A DNA stretch of 64,000 nucleotides from Crotophaga sulcirostris (lineage: Eukaryota > Chordata > Aves > Cuculiformes > Crotophagidae). Where the stretch lies: contig VYZB01000016.1 of NCBI GenBank assembly GCA_013397455.1, positions 3,799,612-3,863,611 on the forward strand. Reading direction: 5' to 3'. This document shows, piece after piece, positions 36,601-47,556 of this stretch. The notes under the pieces were generated by a model that worked only from the letters and a program-made list of their open reading frames with translations, was not told the origin of the DNA and searched no databases. A program made the translations under genes and the position numbers. The first letter of the stretch is position 1. Each line of letters begins with the position of its first letter.

Positions 36601-38035
36601 AGATATCTCAATAATACCCCAAATTATCTATAACCTCTAAAGGTTTTTTGTTTTACCTAAAAATCAGAAACTTTGTTATGTTTTTTTAAGAATTTCAAGA
36701 TTTTGTTTTTTACTGAAAAGGGGAGCCTTTCAAGAAGGAACTACTTCCAATCTGAAATGTTATCCTGTCAACACCAAAAATCTCTGCATGTAAAAAACCC
36801 AAACGTTTGGGATATTAATATTTTAATCATACTTGGCAAACTGGGAACAAGCAGTGATCCATTTAAGAGCAAGTGCTGAACTTACGGAGGTCAAGGCTTG
36901 ATGGTGGTGCACCTGTCACGTCCAAGGCAGGAGGCATGCTTTGCCTTTCAAAACATGCCTCTTGACCTACGCTTTTATGTCTCGTGATATTACAACGCTT
37001 TTGAGTACTGAGGAGCCCAACATGTGCAAATAATTCCCCTTTGCCAGTGGCTCCTGGAAAGAGTTGTCTAGAGCAATTGGCATGGACTGTGATGGAAGAT
37101 TTCCAGTGCATGATGGTGATGGCTTTACACCAGCTTTGTCCTGCATCTCCAACAGAAACGGTCCATGGCGCTTTTCAATAACGTGTGTAAATCCTTAGAT
37201 CCCCTTTTCACTAACTCCTGCAAATCACAAGGTCACCAACTGTTGTGAGAATTGGTATATGACCTGCAGTATTTTACATAATATGAAGGTTCTTTACTCC
37301 TCCTGTTACTTATGCTACCTTTCTCTTCCCTGTCTACACTGGTTGAAGTCTTATTTGACACATCTTAGTATGCAAACCTTCTCTGCAAAAAAATAAATAC
37401 AAGTAGCTGACAGTATGTCAACAGAAAGTGAGTACTGAGAACATGTTCGGTGCTATTCCTCAAAACTTAGAGAATAACTTATTTAAAAATAAGAAAGGTG
37501 AAAGGTTTTAATACTTCTGGAAATTTCATTATGTGACTGTATTTTGTTGTTTGACACACATCACAATTGTGATTTCAAAATTAAATTTGAAGAGGTATGC
37601 TTGGTTTTTTTCAGTGTATTTCTCTAATGTGTATTTTAATTAAAAGTAAGAATTTCTGAGCTTAACTGGTTAGAAGAAATTGCTATAGGTTGGTGAGGAA
37701 TGGTTGAGTTTGTGAAGATGGCCTGAGGGAATGGGCTCAAACAAAAGTTTGGTCATTATAACTGTATTGATCAAAGAGAATAAGAGAAACCGTTGTGACT
37801 AAACAGGGTAAGGAAAGGATGAAAAGGATACAAATAGCTAGTAATAAATGGGCCATAGGTGTTTGGGGAGAGGAGGGAGATTTTTTTTTTTTGCCAACTG
37901 GCACAGATTCCTGGATATCCTTAGCCCTATCTTAGAGAGAAAAGTGTTGTTAAATCACTTAATGAATTCTTCAGTCAGAACCTCAAGAAAAGACAGTTGT
38001 GACTTAAAAAACCAGATAGATGTGTTTGAGTAATA

Positions 38036-38556
38036 TCATAGAATTGTAGAACGGTTTGGACTGGAAGGGGCCTTACAACCAATCCAGTTCCAGCCCCCTG
38101 CCCTGCGCAGGGACCCCTCCCACCAGTCCAGGCTGCTCCAGGCCCCATCCAGCCTGGCCTGGAACACCTCCAGGGAGGGGGCACCCACAGCTTCCCTGGG
38201 CAACCTGGGCCAGGGCCTCACCACCCTCAGCGTGAAGAATTTCTTCCTAATGTACAATCTAAATCTTTCCCCTTCCAATTTAAAGCACTTTCCCATCGTC
38301 CTATCACTTCTTGCCTTTGTAAAAAGTCCCTCCCCAGCTTTTCTGTTGCCCCTTCAGGTGCTGGAGGGCCACTATGAGGTCTCCCCCAGTCCTTCTCTTC
38401 TCCAGGCTGAACAACCCCAAACTCTCTCAGCCTGTGCTCATAGCTGATGTGCTCCAGCCCTCTAATCATCACCATAGCCCTGCTCTGGACCCATTCCAAC
38501 ATTTCCATATCCTTCTTATGTCGGGAATTCCAGAATTGGACACAATACTCCAGGTA
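38036..38556 (-). mobile_element. CR1 LINE, 5'-truncated, GC-rich 3' end
   Basis: The element reads leftward. Its 3' terminus is at the left edge, where the minus strand ends in CAATTCTATGAT, the CR1 tail repeat. The 5' truncation falls at about 38556. It encodes the C-terminal end of the CR1 ORF2 protein: minus-strand translation gives LEYCVQFWNSRHKKDMEML and then, in another frame, IRKKFFTLRVV and LPREAVGAPSLEVFQARLD. Frame changes between these blocks show that it is inactive. The 3' untranslated part is unusually GC-rich compared with the other CR1 copies here, suggesting a different subfamily. No target-site duplication is evident, as is normal for CR1. Confidence 0.93.
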
Positions 38557-39659
38557 TACATTTTGTGATTTGAGATTAGCTGAAAGAATCATATTTAATG
38601 TAAATCAGACTTGCTTTCTAAATATTTGGAATTTGACAGAAACATCTTAAGGTTTAGACAGTAATTACTTCCATTTCTTGTTCCTTGATTATCTGGCATT
38701 TAAACTTTGAAAGATGACTGCAGTTTGATTTCCTGCTTTTTATAAACAATGCAAAAGAAATAACAGAAGAATTAGATATAGAAGTATTCTGTTTTCTGTT
38801 ATTTTTTTAGACCATTATTACTGGGAATTGTGGAACAATTTTCAGTATGGTAAGGCATGATCCTTGATTTAACCACTTCAAAGGACGTAAATACATTATA
38901 AGTAGAAAGCTTATATAAAGAGCTGACACTGGCCAATTGTGAGTACTGTATAAAAATGATCTATTTTTAAAGGCTGAAATGCACTCAAATGAAGTGTGCA
39001 ACTTTAAACATTGTAAGCAGTTGCGTTTTAGTGTGCAAAGCAAATGACACTTCCATAGCAGATTTTCTTGTTAAAAGGTAGGTTTTGTGATAAGAGTATT
39101 GGATTTAAATTAACAATGTGCAGAAGACATCTGTATTGACTTCTTATCTGTCAAAAATTGGCTTTTAAATTAAATTTATTATGGCATGTTGCAGTTTTGG
39201 TGGTATAAAAATTGCTTAGCAGACTGTGTGACAATGCTTGATTTTTTCCCTTTGTACTACGCAAAACCCAGCAATAACAAGAGGGTTTTTTAATACATAT
39301 TAATAAGGCATGTAAACTTGCTCCCCCCACCCTTTCTTTTTTTGTTCTTTGAGTCATACTGTCAGTTTTGACATTTTCTTAAGCTTGCATATGAAGGAGA
39401 TTTGTGATGTGTTTTGGATAAGACAGGAAGGTTTAATGGTCTGTCCCGGAGATAGTCTGACACCTTTTCAGTTCTTAAGTATCAAGAGCAGACTCAACAA
39501 TGCAGCAGTGTAAGAAAATTGAGCTTGGCTTGTTCTGACAATAGGTATTTTGCGATGAAGAAAACATATGGAACTTGCTAATGGAGAAATCCTAGAAGTA
39601 GCCAAGCTCAAGAAGGCTTGGGTCGTTACTGTTTTTCTTGGCTGGTGTTGATGGTGTGT

Positions 39660-39735
39660 AGCAATTACTGAAGAATGGGTGAAGCAATAAGTCATGGCTT
39701 CCAAGTAGAAACTTGAGTTCAATTCTGGTTCTTGA
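39660..39735 (+). repeat. Possible tRNA-derived SINE (MIR-like) head
   Basis: GCAATAAGTCATGGCTTCC followed by AGTAGAAACTTGAGTTCAATTCTGG resembles the tRNA-related part of MIR-type SINEs: a B-box-like GAGTTCAATTC preceded by a GGCTTC...AGTC-like spacer. An A box is not clear. The assignment is by eye and could be coincidence. Confidence 0.3.
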
Positions 39736-42614
39736 AGGAGATATACAAGAAAGCGTCCATTAGAGATATATCTGATACTTCAAGGCATAATGTGTGTGAA
39801 GCTGACCCCGAAAAAGAAAAGTCAAACATGACTACAGACTGCAGATTTTTAAATATCCAGTAAGCACTGATACAGTGTTACAAGACAGTGGAAAACTGCC
39901 TTCAAGAGACAGAGGTTTAAAATTCAAAATTGGGTAGCTTTTGAACAAGTGCAAGTTGTTCAGCTTTCTGTGGAAACAATTGGTTTTTATGCGACTTGTT
40001 TTGCACAGACTAAGATTAGGAGCAATAATGATCTCTCTTAGAATTAAAAACTGAATCTAATACGTGACTTCCATCACAAAAACTAGGTGGGATTTTAGCT
40101 CTGCTGCACGAGTCTGAGTCTTATTTTGCTTTAAGTTAAAATCTTTTTTCAATTGTGAAAGTATGCATTGGATATAAAACATTCACAATTTAAAATATTT
40201 TAAGAATTTGTATTAGAAATATACATAATATCCCCTGCTTTAACCTTAGGTCCTTTAGAATCTTCTCTGTGCCATGCAAACCCTTAAACAAGGGGTTTGC
40301 AGGAGCAGGTGGAAGGAAGCAAGAAGTGACAAGATGAAATATTAAATGAATTATAAACAAATTGTGCTTTGTGGTTTGGAATAAGTAGTATAGAGCAATA
40401 CAGGTGAAATGATCAGCTGTTTACCTTTGCTAGACAATTTTTTTAAGAGCTTTTTAAAGAGACTAAAATAATTTGTGATACACTCTATAGTCTTTGATTG
40501 GCGTTTTCTTGTTTGTTGGGGGTTGTTATTGGGGTTTTGTATGTTGTTTGGTACAAACTGCCTTATTTTCAATATCTGTATAATTCCTTACTTTATACAA
40601 AACATACTTTGTATTTCATAGTACTTTTTTTCGACAAAAAAACCCTGACACCAACTCAGGATTTTCTGTCAAAACAGCTTAATTTTGCTGGATGTCGCAC
40701 TTCCATACATTAGACACTGTTGCTATGAGGTTTTCTATACAGAGTTTTGCAGTGTTAATGGTTACATGTAACAAAGTTGGGCTTGCAACTTAAGGTGTGG
40801 AGTATCTGGCCTCAGGAGCTTTTTGTTTGTTTCCATTTCTTAAACCCTTTTGTTCGCTGTATTTTTTTAATATATATGTGTGTTAGAAAGTTGTATGTCT
40901 AAATTGGCTGGCATCTTCGCTATACTTTTGTACCTAGGATGAGTCAGTTGTGTGCAGTAAAGGAGACAGTGGACTTTTTTTATTGTTGAGATAGTCCTTG
41001 GTGTGTATTCTGCAAAAGCCTATTTTGATTTTTTTTTTTTTCACGAAAACGAAAAACTGAAAAGATTTAAAAATGTAACCGGAGTGATAATGATTTGGTT
41101 TGTTCTCTGACTTCTCCTTAGCTGATTGCATGAGCCACACAGCATGTTCGTATATGTGTGTGTATATATATATGTAGTAATTTTCTGCTGTTAATTGGAG
41201 ATTAATAAGATTTAAATTGATGGTACACAGTCTTTACAAACACTTGAGGTTTTGACCAGAAAATGTTTTACGTCCTTGCAGTGTTCCATTGTGAAGAACT
41301 TATCATGAACTTAACTAAAAGTACTGAGTCAGCCAGGTTCTTCTGACTTTCAGAACATAAGGTCAGAGTTTGAGTGAAGTCCTCAGATAGCAAAATTACT
41401 TTTGTTTTTACTGAGACAACAAAGGCCTCTTAATCATTGCTGGGTAGTTAATATTTCCTGAGTGATCTCCCAAAGACAAAGTGCTTGTCAGCTACAATTC
41501 CATTATGGACTTTCCATGTGGTCTGACAACCCTGTACCCTTCAAAAAGAGGAGAACACTGAGTTATACCACATGCTGTATGTATCCAGTCGTCTTTCCTG
41601 ACCAAGTAAGTGGAAAAAAAAATGATGCTCTGGAAGATCTTAAAGTAAAATCCATCCCTTTCAGGAAACGTCTTGTTTTCATTTACTGAATTGATATTTG
41701 AGTGAAACATGCGTCTTTATAACTGAGTGCAGAATTTACAGTGCAAGATCAAATTGTTAGAAGAAAATATTGTTTACCTACAAAAACATTCTATCTGGCT
41801 TATTTTTTAAAAATTGCGATGTTCTTAACATATGCTGCTGCAAGAAAACTGGAGGCTTCATGATGAGTTAGAATCTGTAGGAACTGTAAACCCTAGAATA
41901 ATTAGACTAATCGGCCTCTAGCCTGAGATGTTGCTACTATGTAGTTAGTTAATGAGGTAAGAAATAAAGTTTGTATTTCTTTACTAAGTAAATGATACAC
42001 AACTAAAATGTGTTAATTAAATAGAGATACTATAAAAAAAAATCTGGGATGAAATTCCAAACGTGCAGGTGTCAAAGGGGGTGAGGGGAGTGAAACAACT
42101 ATTCAAAAGTATTCCAAAATGCTTTAAAAGAAAAAATGGCAAAGAAAAGTCTGGTAGAATAATGATGATGTAAATAAACATCATTTCCTATTCTAAATTG
42201 TTTTCATTATGATATAAACATACCCTAAGATGTACTGGGCAGTTTGTTTATTCTGTACTTTCATGAAACTAGTAACAAATGTTAGCCCTTTCAGGTAGAT
42301 ATGGTGAATATTGTATTTATATAATATCAATTACATTTTTCTTCTATATTTCAAAAATTACAGTGTACAATTTCAATAGATTATATTTCTTGCATCTGCT
42401 ACGTTCTTGGTTTTGAGGTACACAGAAGGGAATATTAAATTTCAGCTTGCAAGCATGGTTTACTAGTTATTTGGGTAAAGTTTAGAAGATTTCTCCTGAA
42501 ATATTACAAATAGTTAATTATATTTAAATATATTAAATTTTATCTGTAGAGTACAGTAAAGATGTGGTAATTACAGGCTTTGATTCCTTTCATGCCTGCC
42601 ACTGAATTTATAAA

Positions 42615-42690
42615 AATAACTTTTCACCTTGGTTTTCCCGTCCATGAAACAGGAATAGTCCCAGACCTGGTCAAGTGTTTTGATGCACAT
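42615..42690 (+). repeat. Possible MIR/CORE-SINE 3' remnant
   Basis: CACCTTGGTTTTCCCGTCC followed by ATGAAACAGGAATAGTCCC parallels the well-known MIR phrase 'cctcagtttcctcatctgtaaaatggggataat'. The stretch then continues with GTGTTTTGATGCACATGGA, like the region before the SINE tail. Similarity is partial and judged from memory. Confidence 0.3.
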
Positions 42691-43454
42691 GGAAGATAAA
42701 TCTGCTGTGTGTGCTTTCTGTGTTATAATTTTTTTTGTCACTACAATATTGAGATTTTTTTTTCAGGAAAGTATATTTGCAAGGACAGTTTTTTTGTTTG
42801 GGTTACACACTTTTTATTCTGTTCCTTTGTGTACAAATTGAAGGCTAAAAGGCTCATCTCGACATAGTGTCTGATCAGAGGAGTATCCTCTGCTGAATAA
42901 TAGTGCAAATACATTGTGCAATTCCATAAATTGGAAACTTAATTATTAGCTCGCTATTTTGAACATAATTTATGTATTTTTAACACCTCAGTCCCTTGCA
43001 TTAAGAAATCTGTTATCTTTCAGTTGCTTCTTATTATACTTTATTTTAGCAAGTGGAAATACAAATAACTTTCCCATTTGATTCCAGTCAGAATTAACCT
43101 TCTAAAACAACACACAAAGCTTAAAATAACTTCTAGTGTGTGTTTGTTTTAAGTAAGTACTTTGTATTTTCTCCTTTTCATGCATTGTGAAAACTGGTAT
43201 ATTAGTGGGAAAAGAAATATTCACTGACATGCCTAAGAGAGGAAACATAAGCATTTGTGGGGAAAAATGACAAACTTCTGGAAAATATGACAATCCTCTT
43301 GAAGTTTCTTTTACCCTGCATATGACCAAAAGAATTACAGATAATAGTGTGAGAGAGAAAGTGTTAATGTGGGATGGAAAAACTAAAGCCATGCTTAAAC
43401 AATTATTTTTCCCTATAAAGTAAAATGTTTTGACTTGTTTAATTAAAGAAAAAG

Positions 43455-43545
43455 CTGAAACAAATAAAAACCCCAAATAAACAAAACCAAAAGCCAATAC
43501 TGCCCAAAACCCCCAAATAAACAGACACCACCACCACCTCCCATG
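43455..43545. repeat. A/C-rich low-complexity tract
   Basis: Repeated AAATAAAC, AAAACC and CCCCAAA words end in a (CAC)n stretch. It is non-coding. Confidence 0.65.
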
Positions 43546-44031
43546 CTCTTGCATGACCTCCCAAAAATCAACTATTGAAAACAGACTGGGAGAGCTAAGG
43601 AATGTCTTTGTTTCTGTTGCTTAGTTGTAATATACAGTAACCAGCATCCAAGTTTAGGAGTAGGATTTGGAATTCTTAGGTAGATAAATCCAATATTTGA
43701 TATCCTAGTTATTAACTGATTTGGAGTGTTGCTCCTGTATACATGGAATCTTTCAGCTGTACCGAGCTGTGTCATAAGGAACTGTAGTTGTAAGTCAGCA
43801 AAGGATATGAGTAGATCAACTACATGGTTTTATCTTTCAGTCTGTCACAGTAATTTGTACAGTAGGACTCATGGGTAAGACTCCAGGCTCGGTGCTTGTT
43901 AGTAGAGGAAGAATAAACAGTGATAAATTGCAAATGAGAAAAGATGATTATCACTAAAATAGTTATTTGCAGGCTTCTGACAGAACTACTTTTTCTGAAG
44001 GGTTCTTGGGATGTGGGGATCACTCTGGAAA

Positions 44032-45600
44032 ATCATAGAATCATCTGGTTGGAAAAGACCTTTGAGATCAAGTCCAACTGTACCTGTCCTTTGCTAAAGC
44101 ATGTCCCCTAGAAACTCATCTACCCGTCTTTTAAACACCTTCAGGGATGGTGACTCAACCAGCTCCCTGGGCACCCTGTTCCAATGTATAACCACCCTTT
44201 CAGTGAAGAATTTTTTCCTAATATCCAGCTTAAACATGCCCTGGTGCAACTTATGGCCATCTCCTTTTGTCCTATCATCTGTCACTTGGGAGAAGAGACC
44301 AACACTCCCTTTGCAACAACCTCCTTTCAGGCAGTTGTAGACAGCGATGGGGTTCTCCCCTCAGCCTTCTCTAAGCAAAACAACCCTGCTCTTTGTAAGA
44401 CTTGTTCTCCAGCCCCTTCACCAGCCTTGTCACCCTTCTCTGGACACAGTCCAGCACCTCAGTGTCCTTCTTGTAGTGAGGGGCCCAAAACTGAACACAG
44501 CACACAAGGTTATGGCCTCACCAGTGCTGAGTACAGGGGCACAATCACTGCCCTGCTTCTGCTGACCACGCTGTTTCTGATACAGGCCAAGATGCCATTG
44601 GCCTTCTTAGCCACCTGGGCACACTGCTGGCTCATGTTCAACCGGTTGTCAACCAACACCCCGAGGGCCTTCTCTGCCAGGCAGCTCTCCAGCTTATCTT
44701 CCCCAAGCCTGTAACACTGCATGGGGTTGTTGTGTCCCAAGTGCAGGACTTGGCACTTGGTCTTGTAAAACCTCATCCCGTTGGTTTCAGCCCATTGATC
44801 CAGCCTGCCCAGGTCTCTCTGCAGAGCCTCCCTTCCTTCAAGCGGATTGACACTGCCACCCATCTTAGTGTCATCTGCAAACTTGCTAAGGGTACACTCA
44901 ATCCCCTCATTCAGATCGTTGATAAAGATATTGAACAGCACTGGCCCCAGCACTGAACCTTGGGGGGTACCACTCGTGACCGGCCTCCAACTGGATTTAA
45001 CTCCATTTACCACCACCCTTTGGATCCAGCCATTTTTTTACCCAGCAGAGGCTGCACCAGTCCAGGCCAATGGCAGCCAGTTTCTCAAGCAGAATGTTGT
45101 GATAAATGGTGTCAAAGGCTTTACCAAAGTCCAGGTACACCACAGCCTTCCCCTCGTTTATTAACTAGGTAACCCTGTCATAAAAGGAGATCAGGTAGGT
45201 CTGGCAGGACCTGCCTTTCCTGAACCCGTGTTGACTTGACCTGATCACCTAGTTGTCCTGCATGTGCTGTGTGATAGCACTCAAGATGATCTGCTCCATG
45301 ACCTTCCTTGGTACCGAGGTCAAGCTGACAGGTCTGTAATTTCCCAGATCCTCTCTCTGGCCCTTCTTGTAAATGGGAGTAACATTTGCCAGTCTCCAGT
45401 CAAGTGACACTTTCCCTGTCAGCCAGGACTGCTGGAAGATGAGGGAAAGGGGTTTGGCAAGGACCTCTGCCAGTTCCTTCAATACCCTTGGGTGTATCCC
45501 ATCCAGCCCCATAGGCTTGTAAACATCTAATTGGCCAAGCAGATCTCCAACCAAATCCTCATGGCTCGTTGGAGCTTCACCTTTACTATCTTGTGACTCA
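44032..45600 (-). mobile_element. CR1 LINE, longest copy in the window, 5'-truncated
   Basis: The element reads leftward. Its 3' end is at 44032, where the minus strand ends in GATTCTATGATT, the CR1 terminal repeat. The 5' truncation is near 45600, inside the reverse-transcriptase domain. About 1.57 kb remain, covering most of the reverse-transcriptase palm, the thumb/C-terminal region and the 3' UTR. CR1 inserts by target-primed reverse transcription, and 5' truncation is the rule. No target duplication was recognised. It supplied the many spurious plus-strand open frames in this interval. Confidence 0.96.
44094..45590 (-). pseudogene. Decayed CR1 ORF2 (reverse transcriptase) remnant
   Basis: Minus-strand translation, in order, gives DGIHPRVLKELAEVL and WRLANVTPIYKKG, then NYRPVSLTSVPRKVMEQ (fingers). 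Next come YLDFGKAFDT (motif A, catalytic Asp present) and [21 protein letters not shown] (motif B). FADDTK (motif C, the catalytic Asp pair intact) follows. Near the 3' end are [13 protein letters not shown] and [20 protein letters not shown] (C-terminal region). The endonuclease and ORF1 are absent. The reading frame is broken by a TAG stop just before motif A (about 45166) and by a frameshift between motifs A and B (about 45010). Further breaks lie in the C-terminal third, between about 44510 and 44285. It is a dead LINE gene with no host role implied. Confidence 0.93.
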
Positions 45601-47069
45601 AGAGGCTTAGTATGCAGAGAACAGCTTACCTTGCTTACTGTTGCTAAAAATGGTACAGACTAGTTTTTTTGGCTCATCTAAAGTTTATTTTTTTATTTAA
45701 AAACTTGTAAAATAAGAATTATCCCATTGATTCCTTAAAATGCTGCTAAAGCTATGTAGTGGGAACATAAGTGGGAAAGGCTAACATCTACGTTGGCTGA
45801 AATATCTTTTATTATAATTACATTTTGCTAAATGTTCTAGTGCTTAGTATTTTGTTTCAAGAGGTTGAAATGATTTCCTTAGGATGGCTACCAATATATT
45901 GTCAGTTGTCTTTTGTTTCTGTAGAGAAGAAAAAGAATTCAGGAAAACGGGACATTTGTATTTGTGGTGTCTATGGCACAGAAACTACCTGCAAATTCTA
46001 AACATAATGATAAGGTTTCTTTTTTCCTGTTTGACTTAATTTACTTTCTTCTTTTTAATGTGTATGATTGACAAAAAAAAAACCAACAAGAACAGAACAT
46101 GCCATTTCTCTCAAGAAAATGCATTAATTTTAGTTACACCTTTATGAAGCATGGTACTTCTCGTATGTAAAAGATGTCAAAAATTCAGGTGAGGATTATA
46201 TTAATTAATGTTACATGGGCTACTTGGCATTTAACAAACAGAATAGCTTTGTTAATGTATCCTTAGCAAAAAATGTCTTTCTTTTCATTTCTCATAACTG
46301 ACAGCATCTGTGCATGCCACGTGTTTGTCGTCCTGAATTGCAGGCTTGCTTTTTCAGTCTTGTTAAGTTGCAAATACTATTGATTACCTGTACTGCTACC
46401 ATGTGTAGTATGATAAACGACGTCGACATCAGTGTTCAAAGCGAGCTCAAGTAGGCCGGACTGTATTAATGTCCTAATAGCAGTATGTTCTTATAGATCT
46501 CTGCGTAGCAGATGAAGTATCCCACACAGATAAATATTTGCACTAGGTATTTAATCTAAAGGCCTGTCAGGTATGCTTCTGAGGGCATGTGCAGGTGAAT
46601 ATGCAATACTTCTGAATAGCATAAACGTAGAAAAACCAACTGCAAATTTAGAATGGGAGAAGGGAATGTCTTGTCTGCTGTGATGTTCATGAATCAAAAG
46701 ATAGTCAATGATTGGTGTTTCAGAGATGAATGTAGCGAGTCCAGTCTTTTGTTTTGAAAGGTAAACAGAAGTTTTTTGAATACTGAGTTGTTTCCTTCTT
46801 CATGAACAAGTCTGGACTGACAGGTTTAATTTTGTGGAAGGAAAAATTTGGCACATAAGTGCTAAATTTAAGGTATTGTCAGCTGCACGATCCTTCTGCT
46901 CTGCCTTTGTAGTCTAGGTTAATGGTGGAGATATGTCCATAGAAAATGTACTTTGGAATAAAATTTGCTGCAGAACTAAGTGCTTCATACAGATTCATAA
47001 GCGAGGCAGGGGGGAACTTACATGGGGTTACCTAAAATACTGAAATTTTTGAAACTTTAAACTGTTACT
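45601..47069. other. AT-rich spacer between two CR1 copies
   Basis: No gene or repeat was recognised. The stretch separates the minus-strand CR1 at 44-45.6 kb from the plus-strand CR1 at 47 kb. Confidence 0.5.
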
Positions 47070-47556
47070 GAGTGTTCCACACACCCCCGTACTTGGCACC
47101 GGTGAGGCCACACCTCGAATATTGTATTCAGTTTTGGACCCCTCACTACAAGATGGACAATGATGTGGTGGAGTGTGTGCCAAGAAGGGCAACAAGGCTG
47201 GTGAAGGGTCTAGAGCACAAATCCTATGAGGAACGGCTGAGGGAAGTGGGATTATTTAGTCTGGAGAAAGGAGGCTGAGGGGAGACCTTGTTGCTTTTTA
47301 AAACTACCTGAAAGGAGATTGTAGTGAGGTGGTTTTTGGCCTCTTAATGTTAGTAAATATTACTTCACCAAAAGGGTTGTCAAGAATTGGAACAAGCTAC
47401 CCAGGGAAATGGCTGAGTCTCTATCCGTGGAGGTATTGAAAAGATGTGTAGATGTGGCACCCAGGGACATGGTTTAGTGGTGGACTTGGCAGTGTTAGAT
47501 TTATGATTGGACTCAGTTATCTTTAAAGGCGTTTTCCAATCTAAATGATTCTGTGG
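47070..47556 (+). mobile_element. CR1 LINE, 5'-truncated with internal deletion
   Basis: The element is sense on the plus strand. It starts in the coding region (translation [27 protein letters not shown] and then [16 protein letters not shown]). It continues through the GAGGCTGAGGGGAGACC block and ends with the CR1 terminus TTTTCCAATCTAAATGATTCTGTGG. Between about 47335 and 47370 the text jumps from the 'GTGAGGTGG' block almost directly to CTTCACCAAAAGGGTTGTC. About 90-100 bases normally found between these blocks are missing. Frames are broken; it is inactive. The 3' sequence is of a different type from the GC-rich copy at 38 kb and resembles the copies at 44 and 61 kb. Confidence 0.94.

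Larger units (their letters stand above)
20209..38035. other. AT-rich DNA, probable intron or desert
   Basis: Nearly 18 kb hold no recognisable gene and no well-preserved transposon. Contents noted separately are a perfect inverted repeat (21020-21044), a possible old repeat (21230-21560), T/G and T/C low-complexity tracts, two exon-like segments (26131-26211 and 33597-33694) and a possible conserved element near 35.3-35.7 kb. Open frames are all short (at most about 100 codons) and match nothing I know. Confidence 0.5.
38557..44031. other. AT-rich DNA with weak SINE-like traces
   Basis: No gene is visible. Two short stretches (39660-39735 and 42615-42690) look like old SINE remnants and are listed separately. 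A TATA/TG patch lies at about 41150-41175 and an A/C-rich tract at about 43455-43545. A 150-codon minus-strand open frame at 43102-43554 overlaps this A/C-rich tract and is judged spurious. Confidence 0.5.

Noticed and set aside
43102..43554. Minus-strand open frame of 150 codons with hydrophobic stretches
   Set aside because: Its start lies in an A/C-rich low-complexity tract that translates as Trp/Phe/Gly-rich sequence, and no family resemblance, promoter or splice context was seen.
44184..44714. Plus-strand open frame of 176 codons
   Set aside because: It is the antisense of the CR1 reverse-transcriptase region, which is clearly coding on the minus strand.
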